Shown: positions 53,250 through 61,829 of the stretch, piece by piece
Layout of the letters: each line of letters opens with the position of its first letter
How positions within the stretch are numbered: the first letter of the stretch is position 1
NCBI RefSeq assembly: GCF_052115025.1
Contig: NZ_JBFRFW010000026.1
Coordinates: 1-64,000 of the forward strand
Direction: 5' to 3'
Length of the DNA stretch: 64,000 nucleotides
Source: Bradyrhizobium_A sp052115025
GTDB lineage: Bacteria; Pseudomonadota; Alphaproteobacteria; Rhizobiales; Xanthobacteraceae
Notes under the pieces: generated by a model
The model's database searches: none
What the model was told of the DNA's origin: nothing
The model's input: the letters and a program-made list of their open reading frames with translations, nothing else
Position numbers and translations under genes: made by a program

Positions 53250-53914
53250 CCCGCGAGAAAGACATGACACGCGACAAGGACTTCAAGCGCGACAAAGATG
53301 CCAGGCGCGAGAAAGATGCGCGCGGTGCCGCGGCCCATCCCTGGAGCGTCCGCATCGCCGTGGACGAGATTCCCGAAGCCGGCCAGCATGCCGCGCTCAG
53401 CGCCGACGCGGCCCAGCGCGCCGCCATGGCCGGGCTCGCCGGCCTCAGGGATATCGCCGAGGCCAAGGCCAGCTTCGACCTGCGTCCCGCCGGGCGCGGG
53501 CGGATCCATGTCACGGGGCGGGTGAGCGGCCGCATCGGCCAGACCTGCGTCGTGACCCTCGAGCCGCTGGAGAGCACGATCGACGAGCCGGTCGACCTGC
53601 TGTTCGCCCCCGAGGACCAGGTCGCGGCCATCATCAAGGCGATGGAGCAGGAGGCGGAAGCAACGGATGAGGAGCCGGACCCGCCGGAGGCGATCACCGA
53701 CGGGACCATCGATCTCGGTCAGCTGGCTGCCGACGTGCTGTTCCTGGGAATTGATCCCTATCCGCGTAAACCCGGCGTGGTGTTCGAGCCGCTGGTGACC
53801 GCCGAGGACCCGGAAAGCCATCCGTTTGCGGCGCTCAAGGCCCTCAAGGATGCGCCGTCGGCCAAGCCGTCCGCCGGCAAAGGGCCCAAAAACGACACCG
53901 AAGCCGGCGATTAG
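53246..53914 (+). CDS. YceD/DUF177 family protein
   Basis: A 222-residue protein. A very charged N-terminus of repeated Asp-Lys-(Asp/Ala) units (TREKDMTRDKDFKRDKDARR) precedes the DUF177 domain: WSVRIAVDEIPEAGQHAALS, GRVSGRIGQTCVVTLEPLES, DGTIDLGQLAADVLFLGIDP. The family contributes to 23S rRNA accumulation in E. coli and plants. It is normally followed by rpmF, but here plsX comes directly after 183 bases. Confidence 0.85.
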   Translation: MTREKDMTRDKDFKRDKDARREKDARGAAAHPWSVRIAVDEIPEAGQHAALSADAAQRAAMAGLAGLRDIAEAKASFDLRPAGRGRIHVTGRVSGRIGQTCVVTLEPLESTIDEPVDLLFAPEDQVAAIIKAMEQEAEATDEEPDPPEAITDGTIDLGQLAADVLFLGIDPYPRKPGVVFEPLVTAEDPESHPFAALKALKDAPSAKPSAGKGPKNDTEAGD

Positions 53915-54097
53915 GGCAAGCCAACGAAATGCAAGGCGGAATCGCGCCCCCAAAACCCGCGTCAAGAGTTGTATAGGGGCGCGGACAGGGTATTGTCGCG
54001 GCCCGCGAGGGCCATTCAAGGCTCCGCGGCGCTGCCCAGGCGGCGAAGGCTCAAGGCGCCACTCTTAGGGGCGCAAACATCGGATTGCCGGGACGTT

Positions 54098-55159
54098 ATG
54101 CCTCAAAAGGTTCGAATCGCGCTGGACGCCATGGGGGGCGATTTCGGTGCGTCCGTGGTCGTTCCAGGGGCTGCGATCTCGCTGACGCGACATCCCGATA
54201 GTGAGTTCGTGCTGTTCGGCGACAGTGCGCTGATTGGCCGCGAGCTCGACGCCCTGCCGGCGCTCAAGGCGGTGTCGCGGGTGGTGCACACCGACGTCGC
54301 CATCAGCGGAAGCGAGAAGCCGAGCCAGGCGCTGCGCCGCGGCCGCAAGACGTCGTCGATGTGGCTGGCGATCGACGCAGTGAAGAAGGGCGAGGCCGAT
54401 GTCGCCATCTCCGCCGGCAACACCGGCGCGCTGATGGCGATGGCGCGGCTGCACCTGCGCATGCTGCCGGGCATCGATCGGCCGGCGCTCAGCGCGGTGT
54501 GGCCGACGCTGCGCGGCGAATCCATCGTGCTCGATGTCGGCGCCTCGATCGGCGCCGACGCCCAGCACCTCGCGACGCTCGCGATCATGGGCAGCGCCAT
54601 GGCACGCGTGCTGTTCGATCTCGAGCGGCCGACCGTCGGCCTGCTCAATATCGGCGTCGAGGAAGTGAAGGGGGTCGAGGAGGTGCGCGAGGCGGCTGAG
54701 CTGCTGCGCGCGCTGAACCTGCCGCAGATGGATTTCATCGGCTTCGTCGAGGGCGACGGCATCGGCAAGGGCGCCGCCGACGTCATCGTCACCGAAGGCT
54801 TCACCGGTAACATCGCCCTGAAGACCGCCGAGGGCACCGCGCGGCAGTTCGGAGAGTACCTGCGCAGCGCCATGACGCGCACCTGGAGCTCCAAGCTCGG
54901 TGCGCTGATGGCGCGCGGCGCGTTCCGCGCGCTTCGCGAAAAAGTCGATCCCAACAAGGGGAACGGCGGCGTCTTTCTCGGACTGAACGGTATCGTGATC
55001 AAGAGCCATGGCGGCGCCAATGCCGCGGGCTTTGCGTCCGCCGTGGACGTCGGTTACGAGATGGTCAAATACGATCTTCTGACCAAGATCAATCAGACAC
55101 TTCATCGCGAAGGCGCGGCGCTCAATCTGGCGCCCGCCGCTCAGGAGGCTCTCTCGTGA
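54098..55159 (+). CDS. plsX: Phosphate acyltransferase PlsX
   Basis: A 353-residue peripheral membrane enzyme converting acyl-ACP to acyl-phosphate for phospholipid synthesis. IALDAMGGDFGASVVVPGAA, GEADVAISAGNTGALMAMAR, ESIVLDVGASIGADAQHLAT and LLNIGVEEVKGVEEVREAAE are family hallmarks. The ATG at 54098 gives MPQKVRIALDAMGGD; the frame is open further but that part is non-coding. Its stop overlaps the fabH GTG by 4 bases. Confidence 0.95.
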   Translation: MPQKVRIALDAMGGDFGASVVVPGAAISLTRHPDSEFVLFGDSALIGRELDALPALKAVSRVVHTDVAISGSEKPSQALRRGRKTSSMWLAIDAVKKGEADVAISAGNTGALMAMARLHLRMLPGIDRPALSAVWPTLRGESIVLDVGASIGADAQHLATLAIMGSAMARVLFDLERPTVGLLNIGVEEVKGVEEVREAAELLRALNLPQMDFIGFVEGDGIGKGAADVIVTEGFTGNIALKTAEGTARQFGEYLRSAMTRTWSSKLGALMARGAFRALREKVDPNKGNGGVFLGLNGIVIKSHGGANAAGFASAVDVGYEMVKYDLLTKINQTLHREGAALNLAPAAQEALS

Positions 55160-56133
55160 CTGTGACGCGTTCGGTCGTGCTCGGCTGTGGGTCGTATCTG
55201 CCGGAGCAGATCCTGACCAATGCGGAGTTGGCGCAGCGGATCGACACCTCCGACGAATGGATCGTGCAGCGCACCGGCATCCATCAGCGCCACATCGCCG
55301 CGCCCGGGGAGTTCACCTCCCATCTCGGCACCAGGGCGGCGCAGGCGGCGCTCGCCAATGCCGGCGTCGACGCCCAGTCGATCGACCTCGTGGTGCTGGC
55401 AACCTCGACCCCGGACAACACCTTCCCGGCGACGGCGGTGGCGATCCAGCACAACCTCGGCATCCATCACGGCGCCGCGTTCGATCTGCAGGCGGTGTGC
55501 TCGGGTTTCGTGTTCGGGCTCGCGACGGCTGACAACTTCCTTCGTACCGGTGCGTTCAAGCGCGCGCTGGTGATCGGCGCCGAGACGTTCTCACGGATCC
55601 TCGACTGGAACGACCGCACCACCTGCGTGCTGTTCGGTGACGGCGCCGGCGCGGTGGTGCTGGAGGCCCAGCAGCATTCCGGCGCGCCGACCGACCCGGG
55701 CATCCTCACCACCCACTTGCGCTCCGACGGTCGCCACAAGTCCAAGCTGTATGTCGACGGCGGCCCGTCCTCGACCCAGACGGTGGGACATCTGCGGATG
55801 GAAGGCCGCGAGGTGTTCAAGCATGCGGTCGGCATGATCACCGATGTCATCGTCGACGCCTTCGAGGCGACCAGGACGACTGCCGACGATATTGACTGGT
55901 TCGTGCCGCACCAGGCCAACAAGCGCATCATCGATGCGTCAGCACACAAGCTTCATATTGCACCGCAAAAGGTGGTATTGACGGTCGATCGCCATGGCAA
56001 CACCTCGGCGGCCTCGATCCCGCTGGCGCTGTCGACGGCGGTGGCCGAGGGCAAGATCAAGAAGGGCGACCTCGTGCTGCTGGAGGCCATGGGCGGCGGC
56101 TTCACCTGGGGCTCGGCCCTGGTGCGCTGGTGA
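55156..56133 (+). CDS. fabH: 3-oxoacyl-[ACP] synthase III
   Basis: A 325-residue condensing enzyme that starts fatty-acid synthesis from acetyl-CoA and malonyl-ACP. The Cys-His-Asn triad is in FDLQAVCSGFVFGL (~112), WFVPHQANKRI (~255) and VDRHGNTSAASIPLAL (~285). It starts with GTG at 55156, overlapping plsX; AGGAGG at 55143-55148 sits 7 bases before it. Confidence 0.96.
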   Translation: MTVTRSVVLGCGSYLPEQILTNAELAQRIDTSDEWIVQRTGIHQRHIAAPGEFTSHLGTRAAQAALANAGVDAQSIDLVVLATSTPDNTFPATAVAIQHNLGIHHGAAFDLQAVCSGFVFGLATADNFLRTGAFKRALVIGAETFSRILDWNDRTTCVLFGDGAGAVVLEAQQHSGAPTDPGILTTHLRSDGRHKSKLYVDGGPSSTQTVGHLRMEGREVFKHAVGMITDVIVDAFEATRTTADDIDWFVPHQANKRIIDASAHKLHIAPQKVVLTVDRHGNTSAASIPLALSTAVAEGKIKKGDLVLLEAMGGGFTWGSALVRW

Positions 56134-56280
56134 GACGCTATCCATTTGACTAAAGTTTTTCGGGCTTACCCTATTGGCAATTTGGTTGTGAGCGGAGTTG
56201 ACCCTAGGCGGGTAAACTCCTAATTTCAGACACGAATTGATCTTCCAGCAGCGATTATCTCGCCGAATTTGGGGCAGGCG

Positions 56281-56640
56281 ATGGCCGGAACCGGAAAAAC
56301 TGTGACGCGCGTCGACTTGTGCGAGGCGGTCTACCAGAAGGTGGGCCTGTCGCGCACGGAGTCGTCGGCATTTGTGGAACTCGTGCTCAAGGAGATCACG
56401 GATTGCCTCGAACGGGGCGAGACCGTGAAGCTGTCGTCGTTCGGCTCCTTCATGGTGCGCAAGAAGGGGCAGCGGATCGGACGTAATCCGAAGACCGGAA
56501 CCGAGGTTCCGATCTCGCCGCGGCGTGTGATGGTGTTCAAGCCGTCGGCGATCCTCAAGCAGCGTATCAATGGCAACGGCGTCACCGCGGCAGCCGCGCC
56601 CGCCGCGCCGCCGAGCACGACCGCCGCGAAGGCGGAGTAG
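56281..56640 (+). CDS. ihfA: Integration host factor alpha subunit
   Basis: A 119-residue DNA-bending protein. TVTRVDLCEAVYQKVGLSRT, VKLSSFGSFMVRKKGQRIGR and NPKTGTEVPISPRRVMVFKP show the IHF-alpha fold with the Pro of the beta arm. It has a ~20-residue Ala/Pro-rich C-terminal tail (AAAAPAAPPSTTAAKAE) beyond the usual length. The ATG at 56281 follows GGGGCAGGCG. Position after fabH is conserved. Confidence 0.95.
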   Translation: MAGTGKTVTRVDLCEAVYQKVGLSRTESSAFVELVLKEITDCLERGETVKLSSFGSFMVRKKGQRIGRNPKTGTEVPISPRRVMVFKPSAILKQRINGNGVTAAAAPAAPPSTTAAKAE

Positions 56641-56744
56641 CTCCGCGGCGGCATGACGCCGCCCGCCCATCGTCCAGCCCGTGCGTCAGGCACGCGAATC
56701 CGATACGCAGGGATGCGCGCGGCGCGCTCGGAAGGGAAGGCGCA

Positions 56745-57557
56745 TTGGACAAGGCACCGGACGCATTCCGCACCATCAGCGAGGTCGCCGACGACCTCGA
56801 CATCCCCCAGCATGTGCTGCGCTTCTGGGAAACGCGCTTCAGCCAGATCAAGCCGATGAAGCGCAGCGGCGGCCGCCGCTACTATCGCCCCGACGACGTC
56901 GACCTGCTGCGCGGCATCCGCCGGCTGCTGTACGGCGAGGGCTACACCATCAAGGGCGTGCAACGAATCCTGCGCGAGCAGGGCATCAAGGCGGTGCAGG
57001 GCCTCGCCGACGAGACCGCGGCCGCGCCCTCGGCGATGGCCGAGCGGCCGCGCCCGGCCGCGCCGGCGCCGCAGCGGGCGGCCGCGGCCGCCGAGTCTGA
57101 TGTCGATGATGATGAACGCGCTGACGACGACGACGGCGACGAGGATGCGGTCGCCGCCGACGCCCATGACGAGGGCGACGAGGCGGCGGACGAGGACGAG
57201 GAGATCGACGCCGCGGACGATGAGGCGGACGAGGACGAAGGCGAGGACGATGATGAGGAGGCGGAAGCGCCGCCGGTGCGCGCCGCTCCGCCGATCCCGC
57301 CGCAGCGGGCCGCCGGCCGCGATACCTCATTCACCGGGCGTGTCGAGCCCGTCCTGCACAAGGCGCCGGTTGCCCCGCCAGTGGCGCCCCGCGTCGCGCC
57401 GCCGCCCCCCGAGCGCCATCGCGAGCCGCCACGCGCCGGCCTGACGCCGGCCGACGCTGCGAAGCTGAAATCCGCGCTCGACGACCTCATGGCCTGCAAG
57501 CGCCTGGTCGACGACGCCCTCAAGGGCATGCCGCCGGAAATCTTTCCGGTGAAATAG
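56745..57557 (+). CDS. MerR-family regulator with long acidic tract
   Basis: A 270-residue protein starting with TTG at 56745 (GAAGGGAAGG upstream). The MerR winged helix occupies ~residues 6-85: FRTISEVADDLDIPQHVLRF, WETRFSQIKPMKRSGGRRYY, RPDDVDLLRGIRRLLYGEGY. There follows an Asp/Glu-rich tract (~120-178) broken by alanines, and a Pro/Arg-rich region. The end SALDDLMACKRLVDDALKGM is probably a helix. Members next to ihfA are widespread in alphaproteobacteria and uncharacterised; no metal cysteines are seen. Confidence 0.88.
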   Translation: MDKAPDAFRTISEVADDLDIPQHVLRFWETRFSQIKPMKRSGGRRYYRPDDVDLLRGIRRLLYGEGYTIKGVQRILREQGIKAVQGLADETAAAPSAMAERPRPAAPAPQRAAAAAESDVDDDERADDDDGDEDAVAADAHDEGDEAADEDEEIDAADDEADEDEGEDDDEEAEAPPVRAAPPIPPQRAAGRDTSFTGRVEPVLHKAPVAPPVAPRVAPPPPERHREPPRAGLTPADAAKLKSALDDLMACKRLVDDALKGMPPEIFPVK

Positions 57558-57621
57558 GTGGGACGAGGGTCCTTGCGCCCCGGCCGGAACGACGCTACAG
57601 CATGCCTCTCGCCGCAAGGCA

Positions 57622-57699
57622 CGGAGCGTAGCGCAGCCCGGTTAGCGCACTAGTCTGGGGGACTAGGGGTCGGAGGTTCGAATCCTCTCGCTCCGACCA
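57622..57699 (+). tRNA. tRNA-Pro(GGG)
   Basis: The acceptor stem CGGAGCG (57622-57628) pairs with CGCTCCG (57689-57695), discriminator A, encoded CCA at 57697-57699. The anticodon stem CTAGT/ACTAG holds loop CTGGGGG, giving anticodon GGG. The T-arm has GGTTCGAAT. Short run of T residues follows. Confidence 0.95.
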
Positions 57700-57844
57700 T
57701 TTTTCTCGATGCATTTTTCCTGGTGCATCTTTCCCGGCGAATGACCTCAATCCACACATCAGGTTCCTGTCCCCGAGCGTTTGCGGGGGCGCAGCGATGC
57801 GCCGCCCAGGGCGAGTTTCCAGGCTGCTCTTCTTGCCCGGTTAA

Positions 57845-57867
57845 AAGATGTATTTATAATGCATATT
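57845..57867 (+). promoter_or_regulatory. NsrR-type operator
   Basis: AAGATGTATTT (57845-57855), one central base, and TAATGCATATT (57857-57867) form an 11-1-11 inverted repeat close to the known NsrR consensus (AAGATGCATTT-N-AAATACATCTT). It lies 20 bases before the Rrf2 gene, which would be autorepressed together with the downstream globin and relieved by nitric oxide. Confidence 0.78.
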
Positions 57868-57887
57868 ATTCCGAATGAGCCTTGATC

Positions 57888-58316
57888 ATGCGTCTGACCC
57901 AATTCTCCGACTATGCCTTGCGTGTGCTGCTGTATGCGGTGGCGCGGGGGGAGGAGCTGATCACGATCGAGGAGACGGCGAAGCTCTACGGGATTTCGCG
58001 TGCCCATCTCATGAAGGTCGTGAGCCAGCTGACGCGGTCGGGCTTTCTCAAGGCCGTGCGCGGCCGCTCCGGCGGGCTGGCGCTGGCGCAGCGGCCTGAG
58101 CGTATCCGGCTCGGCGACGTCGTGCGCGCCACCGAGCCCGACTTTGCCATCGTCGAGTGCATGGGCGGCGACAACCACTGCCGTATCACGCCGGCGTGCA
58201 AGCTGCGCGGCGCACTGAATGAAGCGCTCGCGGCATTCGTCGCGGTGCTCGACGGCTATACGCTCGCCGATCTCATGCTCGATCCGCAGGAGTTCGGCAT
58301 TCGCCCGGCAGCCTGA
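57888..58316 (+). CDS. nsrR: Rrf2-family regulator, probably nitric-oxide sensor NsrR
   Basis: A 142-residue regulator. The winged helix MRLTQFSDYALRVLLYAVAR, ISRAHLMKVVSQLTRSGFLK and VRGRSGGLALAQRPERIRLG is typical. Three cysteines in VECMGGDNHCRITPACKLRG (C-x6-C-x5-C) would hold an Fe-S cluster as in NsrR. An NsrR-like operator stands in front and a truncated haemoglobin gene follows after 32 bases. The ATG at 57888 is used; a TTG two codons earlier is possible. Confidence 0.85.
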   Translation: MRLTQFSDYALRVLLYAVARGEELITIEETAKLYGISRAHLMKVVSQLTRSGFLKAVRGRSGGLALAQRPERIRLGDVVRATEPDFAIVECMGGDNHCRITPACKLRGALNEALAAFVAVLDGYTLADLMLDPQEFGIRPAA

Positions 58317-58348
58317 CGCCGGCGGACAATCGAAGGACAAGACCAACG

Positions 58349-58816
58349 ATGACAGATCTTCCCGAAGGCGGGCCCGAGCGGCGCGCGGCCATCACCGCGG
58401 CGATCAGTTCGCAAACCGGCATCGACGAGCCGATGATCGAGCGGCTGGTCAAGACGTTCTACGCGCGCATCCAGGTGCATCCGGTGCTCGGGCCGATCTT
58501 CGCCGCGAAAATCGAGAACTGGGACGAACACATCGACAAGCTCTGTGCGTTCTGGTCGTCGGTGGCGCTGATGACCGGCCGCTATCACGGCCATCCGATG
58601 CGGGCGCATCTGCGCCTGCCGATCGCGGCGACGCATTTCGATCAGTGGCTGGCGCTGTTCGAGGCGACGGCGCGCGAGGTCTGTCCGCCGCAGGCGGCCG
58701 AGCATTTTCTCGATCGCGCCCGCCGCATCGCCGACAGTTTCGAGATGGGCCTTGCGACCACCCGCGGCGAGATCTTCAGCCCGCGCCACAGCCGCGCGGT
58801 CACGCGCGCGTCCTGA
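58349..58816 (+). CDS. Group III truncated haemoglobin
   Basis: A 155-residue single-domain globin. IDEPMIERLVKTFYARIQVH and PVLGPIFAAKIENWDEHIDK cover helices A-C; the proximal histidine is probably in RLPIAATHFDQWLALFEATA. MTGRYHGHPMRAHLRLP lies in helix E. Group III members are linked to NO or peroxide defence and microaerobic life. Same operon as the NsrR-like gene, supporting an NO role. Confidence 0.87.
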   Translation: MTDLPEGGPERRAAITAAISSQTGIDEPMIERLVKTFYARIQVHPVLGPIFAAKIENWDEHIDKLCAFWSSVALMTGRYHGHPMRAHLRLPIAATHFDQWLALFEATAREVCPPQAAEHFLDRARRIADSFEMGLATTRGEIFSPRHSRAVTRAS

Positions 58817-58849
58817 AAACCGCGGGGTATATGCATCCCCAAAACGCAT

Positions 58850-58873
58850 CGAGGCCGGCGTTGGCCGGCCTCG
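58850..58873. terminator. Bidirectional hairpin between globin and coiled-coil genes
   Basis: A perfect 10-bp stem, CGAGGCCGGC (58850-58859) and GCCGGCCTCG (58864-58873), lies between converging genes. On the minus strand it is followed by ATGCGTTTT, a modest T-run. Confidence 0.6.
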
Positions 58874-58907
58874 ACAATGGAGTGCGGTGTGCGGGAGCGA
58901 TCGGCGC

Positions 58908-59783
58908 TCAGCGGCGCACGATCAGGCCCTTCGGCGTGACCACCACCCAGCGGCCATCCTGGTAGCGCACCGCGTCGACGCGGCCGATGCCGGGCAGCGG
59001 GTCGCCGGGATAGGCTTCATAGAGTCCCATCGGGCCGTCGACGACGGCGGCGCCGTTGCTGACGCGGGTCAGTGTCCAGCCCTCGACGATCGGCGCCTTG
59101 GGCTTCGCCGCGGCGATCGATCCGGTGACATCGGCGGCGGGCGGCGCCGCGCTTGCCGTGCGCAGCTTGTCCTGGACCTTGTCCTGCGCATCGCCGATCT
59201 TGGCGACGCGGCTCGCGGTCTCGTCCTGGGTCTTTTCCACCTTATTGAGGCGTTCGCCGAGCATGCTGATCTGCGTCGTGCGGGTCTTGCCGGTGCGGTC
59301 GAGGTCGGACTTCATCGCATTGAGGTCGGCGTTGAGCCGGGCGACGGTCTCGCGCAGCAGCGCAGTCTCCTCGGCGGTCGCGGCCTTGACCTCGGGGGCT
59401 GCCGCTTGCGGCGCACTGGTGTGGCCGAAGGCGAAGGTGGCGAGGGAGCCGCCTGCCGCGCCGCACAAGGCCGCGACGGCGATGATGGCCGCCATGGCGG
59501 CGGCCCGGCGCCGGCGGTAGGGGCTGGTCCGTGCCTTGCGCGGCTCGGTCTCGTCGCCGGCGAATGCGACGCGCTCGGACGCTTCCGGGCGCTCCGGCCA
59601 CAGGATCATGATGTTCGACGCGGGGCGTGCCGGCTCGGCGCTGTCCTGTCCGGCAGCGTGGTGCGGCGCGGGCAGGTTCGCGCCGGTCTTCGCCGTGGTT
59701 TCGGACTGGTCGGATGCCGCGGATGACGCGCTCTCCGGCTTGTCGTGGGCCTCACCGCCCTGGTCGGTGCTGTGCTCGGTCAC
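58908..59783 (-). CDS. Membrane-anchored coiled-coil protein, Bradyrhizobium type
   Basis: A 291-residue protein. A ~90-residue acidic, disordered cytoplasmic part is followed by one membrane segment (AAAMAAIIAVAALCGAAGGS, then LATFAFG). A periplasmic coiled coil (ETALLRETVARLNADLNAMK...) comes next, and a conserved C-terminal module ends it: GLYEAYPGDPLPGIGRVDAV, RYQDGRWVVVTPKGLIVRR. The start is GTG at 59783 with AAGGAGA upstream. I know similar proteins only as hypothetical. Confidence 0.8.
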   Translation of the reverse strand: MTEHSTDQGGEAHDKPESASSAASDQSETTAKTGANLPAPHHAAGQDSAEPARPASNIMILWPERPEASERVAFAGDETEPRKARTSPYRRRRAAAMAAIIAVAALCGAAGGSLATFAFGHTSAPQAAAPEVKAATAEETALLRETVARLNADLNAMKSDLDRTGKTRTTQISMLGERLNKVEKTQDETASRVAKIGDAQDKVQDKLRTASAAPPAADVTGSIAAAKPKAPIVEGWTLTRVSNGAAVVDGPMGLYEAYPGDPLPGIGRVDAVRYQDGRWVVVTPKGLIVRR

Positions 59784-60014
59784 GATGGATCTCCTTATTC
59801 CGTTGATTATTTAGTGACCATGATTGGTTGCGATCCCGTTACCAATTTGTGCATCGCGTTTGCCGAGATGACCGAGCCGTCTGTCAGCAACATTGCGACA
59901 GTGCTGATGGACGGCGGCTGAATAAATTGTGTTGGAGCTGGGGCAGGCGGGAACTTGTGCTGAACCGAACTGTTGATGACAGCGTCTTATGTGAAAGGCG
60001 TGGATCGGGAGACC

Positions 60015-60338
60015 ATGTCGTCCGATCACGGGTGTGCAACCAGGCGCAAACAGGCGAATGTCAGGTCGGCCATGTCCCTGCTGCTCGGCATTGTCGTGAC
60101 CATGGCGGTGTTGGCTGCCGCGTTCGCAGCGGTGGTGGCTTTCATCGTGACGTCACTGTCACGCAGCGCGCGCCTGATCGCCGCGCGCACCGGACGCGGG
60201 CGGCTCGAGGCCGTCATCGTGCATCCGCTGCATCCCAGGCCGCTGCGCCGTCGTGCCATCCGTTTCATGCAGCACCGCTCTGCGCCGCTGGTCGCCGTCA
60301 GCCGCGGCATGCTGCGATCGGTCCTCCACATCGCCTGA
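60015..60338 (+). CDS. Small single-pass membrane protein, uncertain
   Basis: A 107-residue open frame with GGGAG 6 bases before the ATG at 60015. One membrane segment (SLLLGIVVTMAVLAAAFAAV) is followed by an Arg-rich tail (RPLRRRAIRFMQHRSAPLVA). No family recognised. The remaining parts of 59784-60447 hold nothing else I can support. Confidence 0.45.
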   Translation: MSSDHGCATRRKQANVRSAMSLLLGIVVTMAVLAAAFAAVVAFIVTSLSRSARLIAARTGRGRLEAVIVHPLHPRPLRRRAIRFMQHRSAPLVAVSRGMLRSVLHIA

Positions 60339-60447
60339 CCGGCGTCGGCGAGCGTCTCCAGACATCAGCGAGCTCGTGGCCGCCGCACGCGATCCATGCC
60401 TGCGATTGACGCAATCGATCCGCGTTGCCGTGCGGGTGCGGCGGCCC

Positions 60448-61662
60448 TCAGGCGTTGAGATGAATGAAGTCGCGCAGCAGCGGATAGATCTCGGTGTTCC
60501 AGCGCCGGCCGCTGAACACGCCGTAGTGGCCGACGCCGGCCTGCATGTGGTGCTGCTTGCGGTATTGCCGCACGCCGCTGCAGAGGTCCTGCGCGGCGAC
60601 GGTCTGGCCGATCGAGCAGATGTCGTCCTTCTCGCCCTCGACGGTCAGTAGCCCCATGCGGCTCACCGCCTCGGGGCGGACCGGGCGGTCGCGGTGCATC
60701 AGCTTGCCCTGCGGCAACAGGTGCTCCTGGAACACATCGCGGATGGTCTCGATGTAGAAATCGCCGGGCAGGTCCATGACAGCGAAATATTCGTCATAGA
60801 AGGTCTTGATGACCTCGGCCTTCTCGGTCTCGCCGTTGGCGAGGTGGTCCATCAGATCGAGATGCGACTTGATGTGGCGCTCCAGGTTCATCGACACGAA
60901 CGCGGTGAGCTGGACGAAGCCGGGATAGACCTTGCGGAAGGCGCCCGCGCACTGCACCGGCACGCGGTTGATCATGTTCTGCTCGAACCAGCTCAGCGGC
61001 TTGCTCTTGGCGAATTCGTTGACCTTGGTCGGCTGGACGCGGGTATCGATCGGCCCGGCCATCAGCGTCAGGCTGGCCGGACGCGACGGGTGGTTGTCCT
61101 CCGACATCAGCGCCGCGGCAGCGAGCGCCGACACCGACGGCTGGCAGATCGCCACCATGTGCGGCCGCGGCCCGAGCTGGTCGAGGAAGGTGATGAGGTG
61201 CTCGGTGTAATCGGCGAGGGTGAACGCGCCGGCGTCGAGCGGGATGTCGCGCGGGTTGTGCCAGTCGGTGATGTAGACGTCGTGGTCCTGCAGCAGTGTC
61301 TGAGCGGTGTTGCGCAGCAGCGTGGCGAAATGGCCGGACATCGGCGCCACCAGCAGCACCCGCGGCTGCTCCGGCGCGCCATCCTTCCGGAAATGCAGCA
61401 GCGAGCCGAACGGCGTGGCGTAGGTGATCTCCTCCACCACCTCGCAGGCGCGGTTGCCGACCGTCACCGGCTTGAGGGCGTAGGGCGGGCGCGCATAGGT
61501 CAGCCGGCTGCGGGTGATCAGTTCCAGCGCGGCGGACAGGCGGCGGACGAACCGGCCCGACATGTCCGGCGGCAGCAGGCTGAGAGACTGCAGCGCCATC
61601 GCCGCGCCGCTGCGCCATGGATCGGTCAGTGCGGTATAGTTTTCAAAGGCCTGGTACATCAT
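60448..61662 (-). CDS. phaZ: Intracellular poly(3-hydroxybutyrate) depolymerase
   Basis: A 404-residue enzyme degrading PHB granules. The nucleophile box is MVAICQPSVSALAAAALMS, with Cys-Gln-Pro-Ser as expected for intracellular PhaZ (no lipase box). LLVAPMSGHFATLLRNTAQT and VYITDWHNPRDIPLDAGAFT are also typical, and a late histidine is in MQAGVGHYGVFSGRRW. It is divergent from the GST gene. The carbon-store role fits a rhizobial host. Confidence 0.93.
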   Translation of the reverse strand: MMYQAFENYTALTDPWRSGAAMALQSLSLLPPDMSGRFVRRLSAALELITRSRLTYARPPYALKPVTVGNRACEVVEEITYATPFGSLLHFRKDGAPEQPRVLLVAPMSGHFATLLRNTAQTLLQDHDVYITDWHNPRDIPLDAGAFTLADYTEHLITFLDQLGPRPHMVAICQPSVSALAAAALMSEDNHPSRPASLTLMAGPIDTRVQPTKVNEFAKSKPLSWFEQNMINRVPVQCAGAFRKVYPGFVQLTAFVSMNLERHIKSHLDLMDHLANGETEKAEVIKTFYDEYFAVMDLPGDFYIETIRDVFQEHLLPQGKLMHRDRPVRPEAVSRMGLLTVEGEKDDICSIGQTVAAQDLCSGVRQYRKQHHMQAGVGHYGVFSGRRWNTEIYPLLRDFIHLNA

Positions 61663-61829
61663 TCAGCACACCCGGCAGATTGGCCCTCCTGGCCATGCAA
61701 GTTCAACGCCAGTCCCGGCAGGGAGGTGCCGTGGGAACTGGCACGTCACTTGCTCCGCCAGGGATCAAGAGACCCCAACAAACGGCATCCGTGCGGGCAT
61801 CGGCGCCCGTTTCGGGCAAGGAGGACAGG

